A DNA stretch of 64,000 nucleotides, taken from positions 3,179,779 to 3,243,778 of the forward strand of contig NW_006495906.1 in the NCBI RefSeq assembly GCF_000471905.2, given 5' to 3'. The notes below the pieces were generated by a model, which worked only from the letters and a program-made list of their open reading frames with translations, was not told the DNA's origin and made no database searches. Shown here one piece after another: positions 44,201 through 55,998 of the stretch. The stretch's first letter is position 1. Each line of letters begins with the position of its first letter. The stretch comes from Amborella trichopoda. Taxonomy: Eukaryota > Streptophyta > Magnoliopsida > Amborellales > Amborellaceae. Position numbers and translations under genes: made by a program.

Positions 44201-47125
44201 CAGATAGAAGGAGGGAAAAGAGACGAGAGGATAAAAGAGAGAGGGAAGGAAGATGTAGTCGACGCTAAACATTGATGACTGTGTTAGGAGAAGAGCGAGG
44301 AAAAGCAGTCGGTGCTCAGTTTTGCCGACTGATAGAAAAAAAGGGAGGAAGAGAAACAATTGGCACTAATTCTCACCAACTAACAAAGGACGAGAGAGAA
44401 AACCAATTGATGCTAGGTCTCACCGATTGATATAAGAAGATAGAGAAAACCAGTCGGTGCTAGGTCTCATCGACTGACAGAAGAAGAGAGAGAAAATCAG
44501 TTGGCGTTAGGTCTCGTTCATTGATAGAAGAAGAGAGAGAAAACCAATCAGTGCTAGGTCTCATCGACTGACAGAGGAAGAGAGACAAAACTAGTCGGTG
44601 CTAGGTCTCACCAACTAATACCGACCTTTTTCTTCTCTCTCTTCTATCTCTCTCCAAGACGTACTCACATTCTCAAGCAAGGAATCAAAATTTTATTCAA
44701 TCTTCAAAGAATGAGCCGAGGGCCGTTACAATGAGGCAGTGCTTGTTTATATAGAATTCAGCTAAAACATGGGTGTACGCCAAAAAATAACTAAATTGAT
44801 GATAAATACAATTTAATTAAATTTAAAGACATTCTAAAAATGGGTGAAAAATGACTGTTTTGCCCCTTCCTAACAATGTGTGGAATTCTAGAAGAGTCTC
44901 TGTTGTTGCCCTAAAACTTGCGTGATCTTCCATGGCTGACTCTAGGGTATTCTTATACCCATTTGATCGAAAGATGATCGTTTTCTAGTAGGGCTCGGCA
45001 TGGCGATCATTTTGATACCAACTTTGAGTCATGGATCGTGTTTTTAAGCCACGATCATGAGACTTGGATTTGGATGAATCTTGGAAGTTTCAGATTGACA
45101 GTGTGCTCGTTCCTTAGTGTTTTTCTGTGATTTCTTCATCGTAGTGTACTAATCATGCCTTCACGACAGTGTGGCAACAAGCAGAACGCGATTTGGAGCC
45201 TGAACAAAGATTTCACAACTTTTGAGTTTCGACCTGAATTTGGAATCCAGCGGCCAAAATTTACAACAGCTTTGACACCTTTGTGTGTGAAATCCAACTG
45301 TTCATCGTAGACGGGGCTCGGATCAAATATAGCCTCAGACTTCACACACATAATACAATTAGATTCGTTTCAATCTGGTAAGCGAGCGTTGTGATCTAGC
45401 TGCTCGAACGAGGCGTGCTGCTGTTGAAGTTTTTGCAACTTCCTTCACGGATCAACGACTTCTCTCTAGCTTTTCTCCTTGTTCGGACATCGTCAAGGGG
45501 CGTACCAAATATCAAATTGTTCATCTTGATGAGACGAATATGCTCATCAAATTGAGGAGTAATCTAACTTGGAACACGTGAAGCCACCTTTAATGGTGTT
45601 TTGATGGGGTGAGGCCACACGGGAATAGTGTGCCACCTACTATTTTTCTGTATTTTACCCATAACTTTATCTTGGAGTGCCCGATTACCCATAGGGGTTT
45701 TGGACCGTGTCGCATCTAATAGCAGTGCTCTCACAGCTGTTCGACATAGTGTGGCTCTAGTTACAGGGTCCATTTCAAGCTGTAAGAGACCGATTTCGCT
45801 GAAATTGTTTCTTTATGTTCACTATCTTAGACATGTCTGATCATGATAAAACTCGGTAGGTGTTCCTTTGAGGTACTGATGATGATCTTGACCAATTTTA
45901 GGGCTATTCTGAGACTGTCGACATTTTCCACTGTTTTGTAGGCTTTATTGACCAGCTTCCTACTATGGACCAAGGTGATGAAAAATACGTTCAAACAGGC
46001 GCTAACCTATTGCTTCATGTATTCTCTCTCTTTTTTCTCTTCTGTCATAGCCGGAACAAGCCTAACTCCGCCCATGTCGTCATTCTTATTCTTCAATCAG
46101 AGGCGATGGAAGCCTATCGCCGCTTATGTTCTTTCCCTCTCCTTTTTCTTTTGACACAGCCGGCACAAGCCTATTGCATCCTATGTTCCTTCTTTCTCTC
46201 TCTTCTTTCACACTGATAGAAGCACATTTGTACCTGTATTTTTCTCTTTCTTCTCTCTATACGTCACAACTGGCGAAAGCCATTGCCGTTTGAGTTTTCT
46301 CTGTCCTTCTCCCATTGTCATCTGTGTCATCTTTTGCCTTTGTCCTCTTTCATGCCCTTCTTCTCCCTTCCTTCTCCTTCTCCCCTTCTATCTATTGTCT
46401 TCTCCTTCTTCTCTTCTCTCTCTTTCTGGCCTTTTTCTTTCTTTCTTTTACTCTTTCGTTTGATTAAGAAGGGTCGAGATTAGCCCTCTATGGTATTCTT
46501 GTGTCTAGCCATAATGTCATTGTTCTATTCAGAGTTATTGTGCCCACTTTATCACCACGATAAACTAGCCATTGTGTCTAGCTAGTTGGTATTGGTACTG
46601 TCGTTTAGTAGTAATCCTGTTGAGCTTGTCTGAGTTACTGAGCCCATTGTATTCTCATGCCAGATCAATTACTTATTAATTTAGTCACTTTGTCAATCTC
46701 ATCATTTGGTGATATTCTTCTCACCCCAATCTTTCTTCTCTCATTCTTCTCTTCCTCTTTTTGAATGTGCACACTTATGTACGTTTGCCTAAAGACAAGG
46801 TGAGGTCCCTTGACCCACTTGTCTTATAACATATTCCATATGTGTGTGATGGCAGAAACATGAGAATACAAGCCAAGGGAGGCAATTCTGAGCTAGTTTT
46901 ACTATTGGGGGGCTTTCTTTGTGATCTAATAGGGTGCCCACGTGAACCAACCCAAGTAAGTCCCGAAACCACCTTAAATTCCTCTCTCATCGGTTGGTCC
47001 ACCTACCCTTGCTCTTGAGCAAGGTTCCTGAGAGAGCGATCTCAAAGTCCCAGGTACTTTTGAAACCCGAGATGCATGCTGCCCAATCATCCAGATCCAG
47101 AGGGCAAGATCGAGGTACCTAATCA
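41273..47125 (+). repeat. T4 5' LTR, split by T5
   Basis: It starts TGTTTGAGCACGATTTC at 41273, runs to 43484, is interrupted by the inverted LTR T5, and resumes at 45998 with GGCGCTAACCTATTGC to end GATCGAGGTACCTAATCA at 47125. TATA region: TTTTATATAAAC at 42582-42593. Downstream lie the GA word, a GATCGATACCCCTCGATAAGG element (42712-42732), a CT-rich tract (42740-42960), and the GATGCTAACCTATCACC minisatellite (43130-43480 and 46000-46270). Without T5 the LTR is about 3.3 kb. Confidence 0.82.
43485..45997 (-). mobile_element. T5: lone inverted LTR of the same family inside the T4 5' LTR
   Basis: It has the complete ends of the family LTR on the minus strand (TGTTTGAACGTATTTTTCAT at 45997 inward, ending GGCACCTAACCA at 43485) but no internal sequence beside it. 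The surrounding T4 LTR continues on both sides with the same minisatellite, so it is an insertion, most simply a solo LTR. The TATA region is at 44745-44754 (reverse complement). The flanking five bases (AACAC and GGCGC) do not match; they lie in a repeat, so the duplication may have decayed. Confidence 0.75.
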
Positions 47126-47127
47126 GC

Positions 47128-47290
47128 TTGGTGACTCCATTGAGGACTTATTACCCCTTTGTCGAATCGTACTTGTTTGGCTGATTTCTCCTTTTTGCTT
47201 TTCTGCTTTCACACATCACAATTATGGCTTCCAAGTTCTATTACCCATTCATCCGGATCGGGGATTTTCTTATCCCTGCATTTACGAGTG
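47128..47290 (+). other. T4 primer-binding site and short leader
   Basis: TTGGTGACTCCATTGAGGA (47128-47146) follows the LTR end by two bases. The leader carries GGATCGGGGATTTTCTTATCCCTGC, matching the T1 and T2 leaders, and then the antisense ORF region begins. Confidence 0.82.
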
Positions 47291-47950
47291 TCCCTAGGCC
47301 TAATAGAGGGATATTTCTCAATAAAAGCTGATTGTTCTAAAAATAGAACTTCCCGAGCCTGTCGAGTCATTTCAGTCACTTTCGTTTTTAACAAGTCTAC
47401 GCAAGGAACCTCGAAGTCTAAGAGGTTGTCTATCAGCCTCTTCACCAAAGAGGGGAACATGATCAACTCAAAGAGAGAAGTCCTGCTGAAAAGTTGATAA
47501 GTAGCTCTAAGAAGATCGTGTCTGTTGTCTACAAAAAAATTACGGCGATTAAGCCTAGTGATTTGTTCTGGGGAATGCATCACGACCTGCAAAACAACAA
47601 AGCCTCCCCAAATACGCCAGACAAGAGGATGAATGACTTGTCCTGGAAAGGGAGTGACTACCACAGTTGAGCCTATGATAGGTTCCCTTCGAGCAAGATG
47701 CGTGGCTCCCTCTTAATGTGGCAAGAGGGATCGCCTTGTTGCCCATGATTATCAAGTCATACTTGCTCTCACCTTCATAGACAAGAGGTTAAGGAGAGGG
47801 ATGCGGTTCATTCTCAGAAATAAGAGGCTCCTCATCCTCAATAACCAAAAGGTCCCTGCTTGAAGAAGCGTGCCTCCTGGAACTTTAGAGGCCTTGGTCA
47901 ATCGTTGAGAAGACATTTGTCGGAGGGCACTAATTATCGCCAAAGAGGGT
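47290..47950 (-). pseudogene. T4 antisense extra ORF (same unrecognised protein as in T3)
   Basis: The minus strand encodes IIMGNKAIPLATLR, STVVVTPFPGQVIHPLVWRI, DNRHDLLRATYQLFSRTSLF, KRLIDNLLDFEVPCVDLL and VLFLEQSAFIEKYPSI, each with a counterpart in T3 (13770-14312). Most differences between the two are conservative, suggesting that the protein was under selection while the family was active. I cannot match this segment by eye with the PMD ORF of T2. It may be another part of the same protein, or a different extra gene occupying the same slot. It is broken. Confidence 0.68.
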
Positions 47951-48790
47951 ATCGTTGTCCCATGACCAAGGTGTATTAATGCCTCACAACAGTTGTCAGC
48001 ACGTGCCGCACGTGCGTCCCTTGAAATCTGGGCATGCCGCTTGACACTTGCGGCTTGGCCTTATGCACCTTTTCAAGACCTGTCATCTCCTCCGCAACCC
48101 TACGGGTTTAGCCAGGAGCCCTCCTCCGACTGTCGAAAAGCCTCGTCTGACACTGTTCTTTCCCCTACCGGCATTGCCTTTCCTCGACAGATGTACTTTG
48201 CGACACCGGAAAAACCCTGCTCTGCCTTCCACTCATTACCAGAAGGGTCGGAAGACCACCTGAAATCCTTGAAAATTTCCTTGTGACCCGGCGGTCCTCT
48301 CTCCTCCCTGGTTTTCCCACTTCAGCAGTTCACCAAAACTCACCGGAATTCCACTATGTTTCCAGTGAGCTCAATGCAGCCCCTCTATCTTCTCCCTTGA
48401 TAACCATAGAACTAAAAAGAGCCCCCTAGCCTCTTTGCAACTTCCCCTTCAACCACAGAACGACCAGAGAAGCACTCAAACCCTGGTGGGGCACCGCTGC
48501 AAATCCTGCTAAGGTCCCAAGAAACCCTGTTCCTTGCTCTGAAAGCCTCGACACTTCCTAAAAACGTTTGCAATCAGGGCATGAAGCTTTCTAACCTCTT
48601 GAAGCTCACCCAAAAAGTTCCTAACCACCTTTCTCTACAAATTTTGGTCAGGAAGTTCTCACCGGAAAACCTTCGCCAAAATCTTTGGCCATCTCTCTCT
48701 AAAAACCCTTCTTCTATTTTACCCTTTGTTAAAACAGTAAGGTGGGGTTTTCCCCCTTTTATACCCAGCAATGCCGCGAACTGCCCCCAG
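47950..48790 (-). promoter_or_regulatory. T4 antisense promoter and leader
   Basis: On the minus strand GGGTATAAAAGGGGG (TATA word 48757-48763) heads a leader of about 800 bp with GTAGAGAAAGGTGGTTAGGAA (48620-48640), similar to T3 and T2. From 47950 to 48570 the sequence has no recognisable coding wording. The TATA is better preserved than any of the LTR promoters nearby. Confidence 0.6.
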
Positions 48791-48869
48791 CAAGCACAAA
48801 ATGACACTCCAGTCCCGAGTTCTTGATGGTAATAAGACCAAGTCGAGGCAGGTCCAGCCCGAGACCCTG

Positions 48870-49060
48870 AAGGGTTATCGCCGCTCTCTTCACTCCAGAG
48901 GTTATCACCGTGTGCATTGTCAGGGAGCTATCGCCGTGCACATCATCAAGGATTTCGTCGAATGCTTCGTCAGGAGACTATCACCGCACGCCTAGTTAAA
49001 AGAGTTATCACCGTGCATTTTGCCAAGGGCTACTGTCACGTGCTTCACCAAGGGGCATAA
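48870..49060. repeat. 26-bp tandem repeat (T4 3' block)
   Basis: Units with TATCGCCG/TATCACCG start at about 48876, 48903 and 48929 and continue to about 49040. It is the same repeat, in the same place, as T3 15307-15500. Confidence 0.8.
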
Positions 49061-49239
49061 TGCCTCATCCGCCATCCAAATACTTAGTGTCACGTGCATG
49101 CCATGGCATCCCATCTGGACCAACGTCCTGTAGTCTCAGGAAGCTCATTCCCTGCACCACATCCTCACTCCTCAGGGAGTCCAACCTTTAGAAATAGCTC
49201 TGTTCCCCATGGAGTTTACATTCCCTCACCACACCACGG

Positions 49240-50740
49240 TTCAGATGCACGACCTTAAACTTCACGGTCCAAACTATATGTCCTTAAACTATAGCGACAG
49301 TCCAGATGCACGACCATAAACTACATGGTCCAAACTATATGACCTTAAACTATAGTGGTGGTCTAGTTGCATGACCTTAAACTGCATAGTCCTTATCTCA
49401 TGACTCAAAATTGTATGACCACGGTCCGTGTTTCAGGACCTTACACTGCATAGCCATGGTCCGAACTATATGACCCTAAACTGTAGCGACGGTCCAGATG
49501 CATGACCCTAAACTGCATGGTCCAAACTATATGATCTTAAACTGTAGCGACAGTTCAGATGCACGACCCTAAAATGCATGGTCCAAACTATATGACCTTA
49601 AATTGCAGCACTGATCTAGTTGCATGACCTTAAATTGCATAGTCCTTGCCCTATGACTCAAAACTGTACAGCCATGGTCTGTGCTGCATGACCTTAAACT
49701 TCATAGCCACGGTCTGAACTATATGACCCTAAACTGTAGCACTGGTCTAGTTGCATGACCTTAAACTACATAGTCCTCATCGCACGACTAAAAACTGTAC
49801 GACCGTGGTCCAGTTGTGTGACCTTAAACCATAGTGCATGTCATGGCCGCATGACGTTAAAAAGCTTAGCATTGTGGTCTAAACTATATGACCTTAAACT
49901 ATAGCAAAGGTCTAACTGCATGACCCTAAATTCCACGGTCCTTGCCGCATGACTTTAAACTATATAGCCGTGGTCTGGGCTACAAGATCATAAAACAGTG
50001 ACGCACAACATGAGAAATGGTCCATGCACACAACTCCAATCGAGAGATAGACCACCTCCTCACTAAAAGGGCATTTCATCAACAACCACTGTGGAGTTAG
50101 ATGTATACAAGGGTCATACCTACCCCTTTAACCCCTAATGGGTTTGTTTCACACCAACATCCCAGTGAGAGTCACATCTTACTACAACCCACTATCCCCA
50201 GGGAGTTTAGGGTCATTGTTATCCTCGCAACCCTCATGAGGTTAATTTGTGTTACAGTCACATGCATGTTATCGCTCATTATCCCTGAGAGGTCACATTG
50301 GCCCTCCTAATCTCAAGTGAATCACGCTTGTCTGTCACTCCTCGAGTGCCGCCATCTCTATCTAAACCTCTCTTCTTGTGTATAGCCTTAAATATATTTA
50401 TCCTCAGGGAGTTAGATTGATATCCACAACCCATCCCCCATGTAGCTTTACCTACATGACGGCCCACACACTGGTCCGTGCTGCATGATCTCAAATTGCA
50501 CAGCCCTGGTCCATGATGCATGACTTTAAACTGCACAACCATGGTCCAAACTATATGAACTTAAACTGTAGCAGAGGTCTCATGGCATGACCTTATACTG
50601 CATGGTCCTAGTTGCATTACTTTAAACTGTGTAACCATGCTCCAAGCTATATGACCTTAAACCATAGTGCAAGTCCTGGTCGCATGGCGTTAAATTGCTT
50701 TGCCTAAGTCTAGCATGCATGACCTTAAAGACAGCCCCAC
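49240..50740. repeat. 35-bp tandem repeat blocks (T4 3' block)
   Basis: GACCTTAAACTGCATAGTCC/GGTCCAAACTATATGACC units run from about 49240 to 50000 and again from 50460 to 50730. They are separated by a spacer with the loose CCCCAGTGAG(A/T) motif (50040-50450). Here two sub-types alternate, one with ATGGTCCAAACTATATGACC and one with GGTCTAGTTGCATGACC. Confidence 0.88.
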
Positions 50741-52446
50741 ATATGCACACACGACCTTTACGTGCATCTTCACGACGTCCTCCCTAACGGACCCATTCGT
50801 GTGCATACACCACCTCTATTCCCTCCCCAATGAGTCTACATACGCACATACGCCCTTTACATGCATCTTCACGCTCGCCTTCTCTAGCAGGCCCATTTGT
50901 GTGCATGCACCACCTTTACCATCATTACCATCTTTTCCCCTAGTGAGTCTTAACCATGCTCACCAAACGGCGAACCCTTCTGAAAGCCATACTCACCGTC
51001 AGCTAGTGGGTCACCATTGTTCACCCACCATCCATTCATCATCTGCTCTTCATAAGGAAACTTCATGCCATCCTCCTAAGTGGGTCAAAGTCATCACCAA
51101 GCTCACTCTATGGCCTCCACAAATTGCCATTCATCACCACTACAGTCTAGCTGTATGACTATAAACTATAAAGCACATCCTGGTCACATGACGTTAAAAG
51201 GCTTCGCACAGGTCTCAAAGGAACAACTCTAAATACGCCTTCACATGTAAAAACGGGCATGGTGTACACCTTGACAAGGGAACACCATGAGTAAAAATGA
51301 CGGACGGGCATTGTCACGAAACCATGAGTAAGAGAGTTCTGTGGAAAACAAAATTTAAGGACAGTAAAAACCCCAAAAGGGCATCGTGACCAAAAACAGA
51401 TGAAAAGGGTGGACATGACCACAGGTCATGGGTAAAAGATCCTAGAAATAATAGAAGATGTTGAAAAATGTCATCAAGGCGCCAGTTCCCCTGTTCAAGT
51501 GAAAACTCACAAAAGGGCGCTTAGACTGACAAGACAGGCTGATGCATGACCACCGCCTCAGCCAACATTCAATTTCCAAACAGTCACAATCCTGGCTAAT
51601 GAGGTCTCCTAAAATCCTCAAAAGCTAGCATCTAATCGCAACACTAATGTCTCGCCAGGGAGTGAGAGCCGCATAAGATCTCCCACACTTCAAGATGGCT
51701 CGCTAAGGGGTGAGAGCCGCATAAGATCCCCCACACTTCAACAACATGGCTCGTCAGGGAGTGAGAGTCGCATAAGATCTCCCAACAATCACAACTACAT
51801 GGCTCATTAGAGAGAGAGAGCCCCATAAGATCTCCCAATAATCACAACAACAAGGCTCATCAGGGCGTGAGAAACACGTAAGATCTCCCCAGTTCAACAA
51901 CAACAACAAGAGTACTTGAAGGTGAGGATAATGGCCAAAATATCCCTTCTGAAATGCTAAGGACCATCACAAAGGCCAGAAACTGACGAAGCCAGGGTCT
52001 AACCTGCCACAGGCTTTAGGGTATGCTTTGCCAAATTCCCCTAGCCTACATGGGACCAGAATTTTGGGATGGGTCAGAAGCCCCCGATTGGGCCCCGTTA
52101 GACGAGACCTACAAAGATACCCTGAGCATCAAAAGAAAACCTGGTGTAGTAGTAAATAATGCCGACCAAAGGTTCATAGCATTTGGCCTTCAGAAAAGGG
52201 CTGGTTCTATCCAAGGAGGCCCTTACAAAGGCCTCACGCTCCAAAATCACAAATAGTCCCTAGAGGGTGAGGACCTAGACAAGATCCCTCAGGCCTGGTT
52301 CTTTTCGAGGAGGTCCCAGCAAAAGCCTTCACTCTTCAGAATCACAAATAGTCCCTTGAGGGTGAGGAATTTGACAAGATCCCTCAAACTTCCGGAATGA
52401 TTGCACCTCTTGATTCTTGCGAAGCACAACATTTGGCGGGGCATGT
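50740..52446 (+). other. T4 3' block: 100-bp-type repeat, spacer and 50-bp repeat
   Basis: 50740-50960 holds two to three copies of the 100-bp-type unit (CTTTACGTGCATCTTCACG, GACCCATTCGTGTGCATACACC). From 50960 to 51640 I see no gene; TTACTCATGGTG-type words occur inverted near 51260-51330. From 51651 to 51900, five units with GGCTCGTCAGGGAGTGAGAG and GCATAAGATCTCCCA are spaced about 45-53 bp apart. From 51950 to 52446 the sequence matches T3 17900-18321, including a doubled TCCCT(T)GAGGGTGAGGA word at 52257 and 52352. Confidence 0.8.
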
Positions 52447-54958
52447 TGTTGGGAGATATTTTTCATCTACATGGGGCCCTCGCTCAATAAACCCTAGAAA
52501 TAATGGAAATTTTGATTGTCTCAGAATAGCCTTGGAATTGACCAAGATCTTCATGAGGTCTCTCAAAATTCTCCTTCCATGTTTCATCATATTCCGACAT
52601 GTCTAAGGTAGTGCAGACTGAGAAATGTTTCCGTAGAATCGGCCTCTAGCACCCTGAAACGGCCCCTATAACTAGAGCTACATTTTCGGTGTCTCAAATT
52701 GTTGTGGGACCACCACCATTTGATCTGACTCGGTTGAAAAACCCCAAGAGTCAAATTTCAGCCCTAACGACACTCCAAGAAGAAGTTATAGGCAAAAGAG
52801 TGAAACGGGAGGGGTTGCATGCTATTCTCGTGCGGCCACCCTGCAACTCCACGTCATGGACGGGGCAATCATCAGCGTTAGGCCTCGCTCAAGCGGTTAG
52901 ATCATGCCACTCGTGAGCCCGATCGATGTGAGATCAATTCTGTTGTTGGCGTGAGGTCTCGGGCTATCACTGAGCCAAACCCCATATATGATGAACAGTC
53001 AAATTCTGCAAATGAAGCCGATGAAGTGACTAAAAATTTCGTCGTCAGAATTCCATATTCCGGCCAAAAATCCAAAGTTACAAAATCTTTGTTCGGACAC
53101 AGAATCGAGCTGTGTTTGTGGCCCCGCGATCTTAATGGCATGCTCAGTATAATTCAACTAAGAAATCTTCAAAAAAATTAAAGAACAAGTATACTATCGA
53201 TCCAAAGTTTCAAGATTCATTCAAATTTCAAGTCACATGATCGTGTACTAAAAACACGATCCATGACTCGAAGTTGGAATCAAATCGATTGCCATGTTTA
53301 GCCTTACAAGAAAACAAACATCTTTCGATCAATCGGGCAACAGAACAATTCTGGATCATCCATGCATGATCACGCAAGTTCTAGGGCAACATGGGGATTG
53401 TTCTAGAATTTCGTGAATTGTTTGAAAGGGGCAAATCTGTCATTTTTCACCAAATTTTCTAAATTCTTTCAATTCAATTTAATTTCTAGCAATTAGGGTT
53501 ACTTTTGATCATCCACCCATGTTTGGGGAAAATTCTATATATACGTACCATCATTGTACGTACTAGAGGACTCAGCCTTTCACAAAAGAGAGACCTTTCA
53601 CTTAATACAAGTTTCTCTTTCTTCTCATTATTGGGTCACATTTGAGAGAGAGAGTGAGGTGAGAAACTTTTGACCGGTATCCCTAAGTTTGAGGTAATTA
53701 TTCTCTCTTCTTTTTTTCTTTCTTTTTCTTCTTTCTCTCGCTTCTTTCCTCCCTTCTCCCTCTTCTCCATCTGAGTTCCTTGTAGAGGTCATGCATGACA
53801 GTGGCCATGCCGTGCATGCCTCCCCTGAGGTCTCACAGGTTGCGCATGGTGATGGCAGTGCCATGCACGAGTCTCCTTCTCCTTCTATTATTCTATCTCT
53901 TTCTTCTAATGAGGCCTATAGACGGTGCTATCCATCACCGTCCACAGACATAGCTTCAATGTCTTAGTGAAGAACCCAGACAGTGAAACTTGCTACTACC
54001 TGCAGGGGTCCTTCCCTGTTGCACGTTTATCATAGACGGCGATACCCATCGCTACCCGCTAGAGGCCTTGGCAATGTCTATCACCGTTTACGCTCTTCCT
54101 TCACATGTTTGGTGCTAATCACCGTCCTTCCTGCACCCCACACCTATCGTCGTGCACCTCGTGAGAATTACTGTCGCGCGCTTCACAAATGACTATCGCT
54201 AAGTGCTTCATCAGAGACTATCACCGCTTAACATTATTTGTAGTTCGTTTCTCACTCTCTAGCCATGAGCAGTAGTGTCAAGCACCACCCAAGGGCCACG
54301 ACACTGCTACTTCATGGTCGTGAGTGCCAATGCCTACCATTGTCGGGACCCCACCTCTTTGCCATCTTGTGTCTTCTTTTCATTCTCTTTTCTCTTCTCA
54401 CTTGACGGAGGGTAGACTTAGCCTAGCAGTGCTATATCTATCTCAGTTTTGAGTAGTATTGCCGTCGTGCTGGTCCTAAGAACCATTCCCATCTTGCTAC
54501 CACTCCAAGTCGCTAACTTACCGACTGTCATTCTAGTCTTGCCTCTTCATCAAGTTTTCTTCCCTTTTCTATCTTTACTTGAACATTATGCTTCATCACC
54601 CTCTCGTATGAACGTATGTTGCCCTAAGACAAGGGTGGGTCTCTTTGACCCACTTGTCTTGCAAATTAACTATATAAGTGTTGTGTAGAATACAAGAGGA
54701 TTGTAGGTCAACGGAAGCAATTTTGAACCAGCTAAAGATGCTAGGGGGCTTTCTTCGTGATCTAAGAGGGTGCCCACATGAGCCACCCCGTGTAGGTCCC
54801 GAACCCACCATAAATTCCTCTCTTATCGATTGGTATACCTGCCCTTGCTCTCAAGAAAGGTTCTGAGAGAGTGATCTCAAATCCCAGGTTCACTAGAAAC
54901 CTGATATACGTGCCCCAGATCATCTAGATTTGGAAGGCGAGATCGAGGCACCTAACCA
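52447..54958 (+). repeat. T4 3' LTR
   Basis: It starts TGTTGGGAGATATTTTTCATC and ends GATCGAGGCACCTAACCA, both canonical. TATA region: ATTCTATATATACG (53532-53545). Downstream are a GAGAGAGAGTGAGGTGAGAA word, GACCGGTATCCCTAAG, then a CT-rich tract (53700-53770) and a block of ATCACCGTC words (53920-54240). Length 2.51 kb. No gene is present. Confidence 0.88.
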
Positions 54959-55998
54959 ATGAGAGTTAGGAGTATATGTGTTTGGGTGGTCGCTCCCCCA
55001 AAAATTATATGAGGCACTACTCATTGGGACCCCTTTGGTAGTGTAACGTTCCTCGTCAAAAGGGCACAGGAGAGGGTTGTGTCTTGAAAGCCAGTGCCTA
55101 TCAAAAGCCCCAAAGCGTGTTGGGGACCATGTATGTGTGTAAGGCTCTACATAGTGAATTTACCCGTTGGTGGTGCTTCCCTCTCGGTTGTGATGGTAGA
55201 GGCTCAAGGGATTAGGATTTGACTGATATGATTGGTGGGGCTTCTCAAGAATTAGTTGGTATCTCTTGATCTTGATTATACTTGTTACATACATGCCTAA
55301 CTGTTTTAAGCTGTTATGACACTCATACCCGAATGATCTGATCGACTTCTTATTACATTCATATCTGGTGAATTTGATGTGTTATTACTCCACCATGAAA
55401 CAAATCATGCATGACGTGTTTGTTTAAATGTGAAATTAACACACAATTCCATGTTTTGTAGGATTTGCATGAAACCCTGATTATTGTCATGATATAGTAT
55501 TTGTAAGCATGATTGCATGGCACCTAGATCTATTTACTGGGCTTTACAATCGACTTTTTAAATTTTTCCTCCATGTAGAGTGATAACTAGCGTGTTTGGA
55601 GCGGCGTGTCGTGTTGGTCGCGCTTAGGATCCCTTACTCCCCTTCTGTTGAAGCTCAATTTTACAATATATGTTTTGGTTGGCAGTCTTGCCATATAGTC
55701 CTTTTTAAGTTGGTTTATGTCTGGATGTTGGGCCTTTTGTACTATTTTGGATTGTTATATGTATTTTGGGACTTGTTTGTCCAGCAGACTATGGTCACAT
55801 GTTCTGTGTTTCATTTTTCGTTTCTTTTGTGGTTGGCTTTGATACTGAAAATTCCTTTTTTTCAATGTGTTGAGAGCCACTCCAGCCCGAGTGGCACTCG
55901 CTACCTGTGGTCATGACCCCACGCCCTATTTTCCTTCAGCGGGCCCAGGCCTAGCCCATTGTGGGTCTGCGGGGACTGTAGGGAGCGGGGTCATGACA
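54959..55998 (+). mobile_element. D2: partial long LTR of the D family
   Basis: About 54990-55200 matches D1 in reverse complement: CACTACTCATTGGGACCCC, GTAACGTTCCTCGTC, GAGGGTTGTGTCTTG, CCTATCAAAAGCCCCAAAGC. Near its end TTTTGGATTGTTATATGT and TTCTTTTGTGGTTGGC have counterparts at the left edge of D1. It ends GGAGCGGGGTCATGACA at 55998, typical of Tekay/Del-type LTR ends. The 5' part is absent and T4 lies in its place. There is no coding sequence. Confidence 0.65.

Larger units (their letters stand above)
41273..54958 (+). mobile_element. T4: strongly reduced Tat-lineage element (LTRs, primer site, antisense block)
   Basis: T4 has a 5' LTR (41273-47125, split by T5), a primer site at 47128, a short leader, an antisense ORF on the minus strand (47290-47950), an antisense TATA leader, the same tandem-repeat stack as T3, and a 3' LTR (52447-54958). 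No gag, protease, RT or integrase wording is present, so it resembles the class called large retrotransposon derivatives. The five bases before 41273 (GCCCT) and after 54958 (ATGAG) do not match. The two ends may therefore derive from different insertions joined by recombination, or one edge has been altered. It is a fossil. Confidence 0.75.

Noticed and set aside
55596-55916. Hydrophobic open frame in D2 as a membrane protein
   Set aside because: It is in the T-rich 3' part of a long LTR and matches the left edge of D1 at the DNA level.
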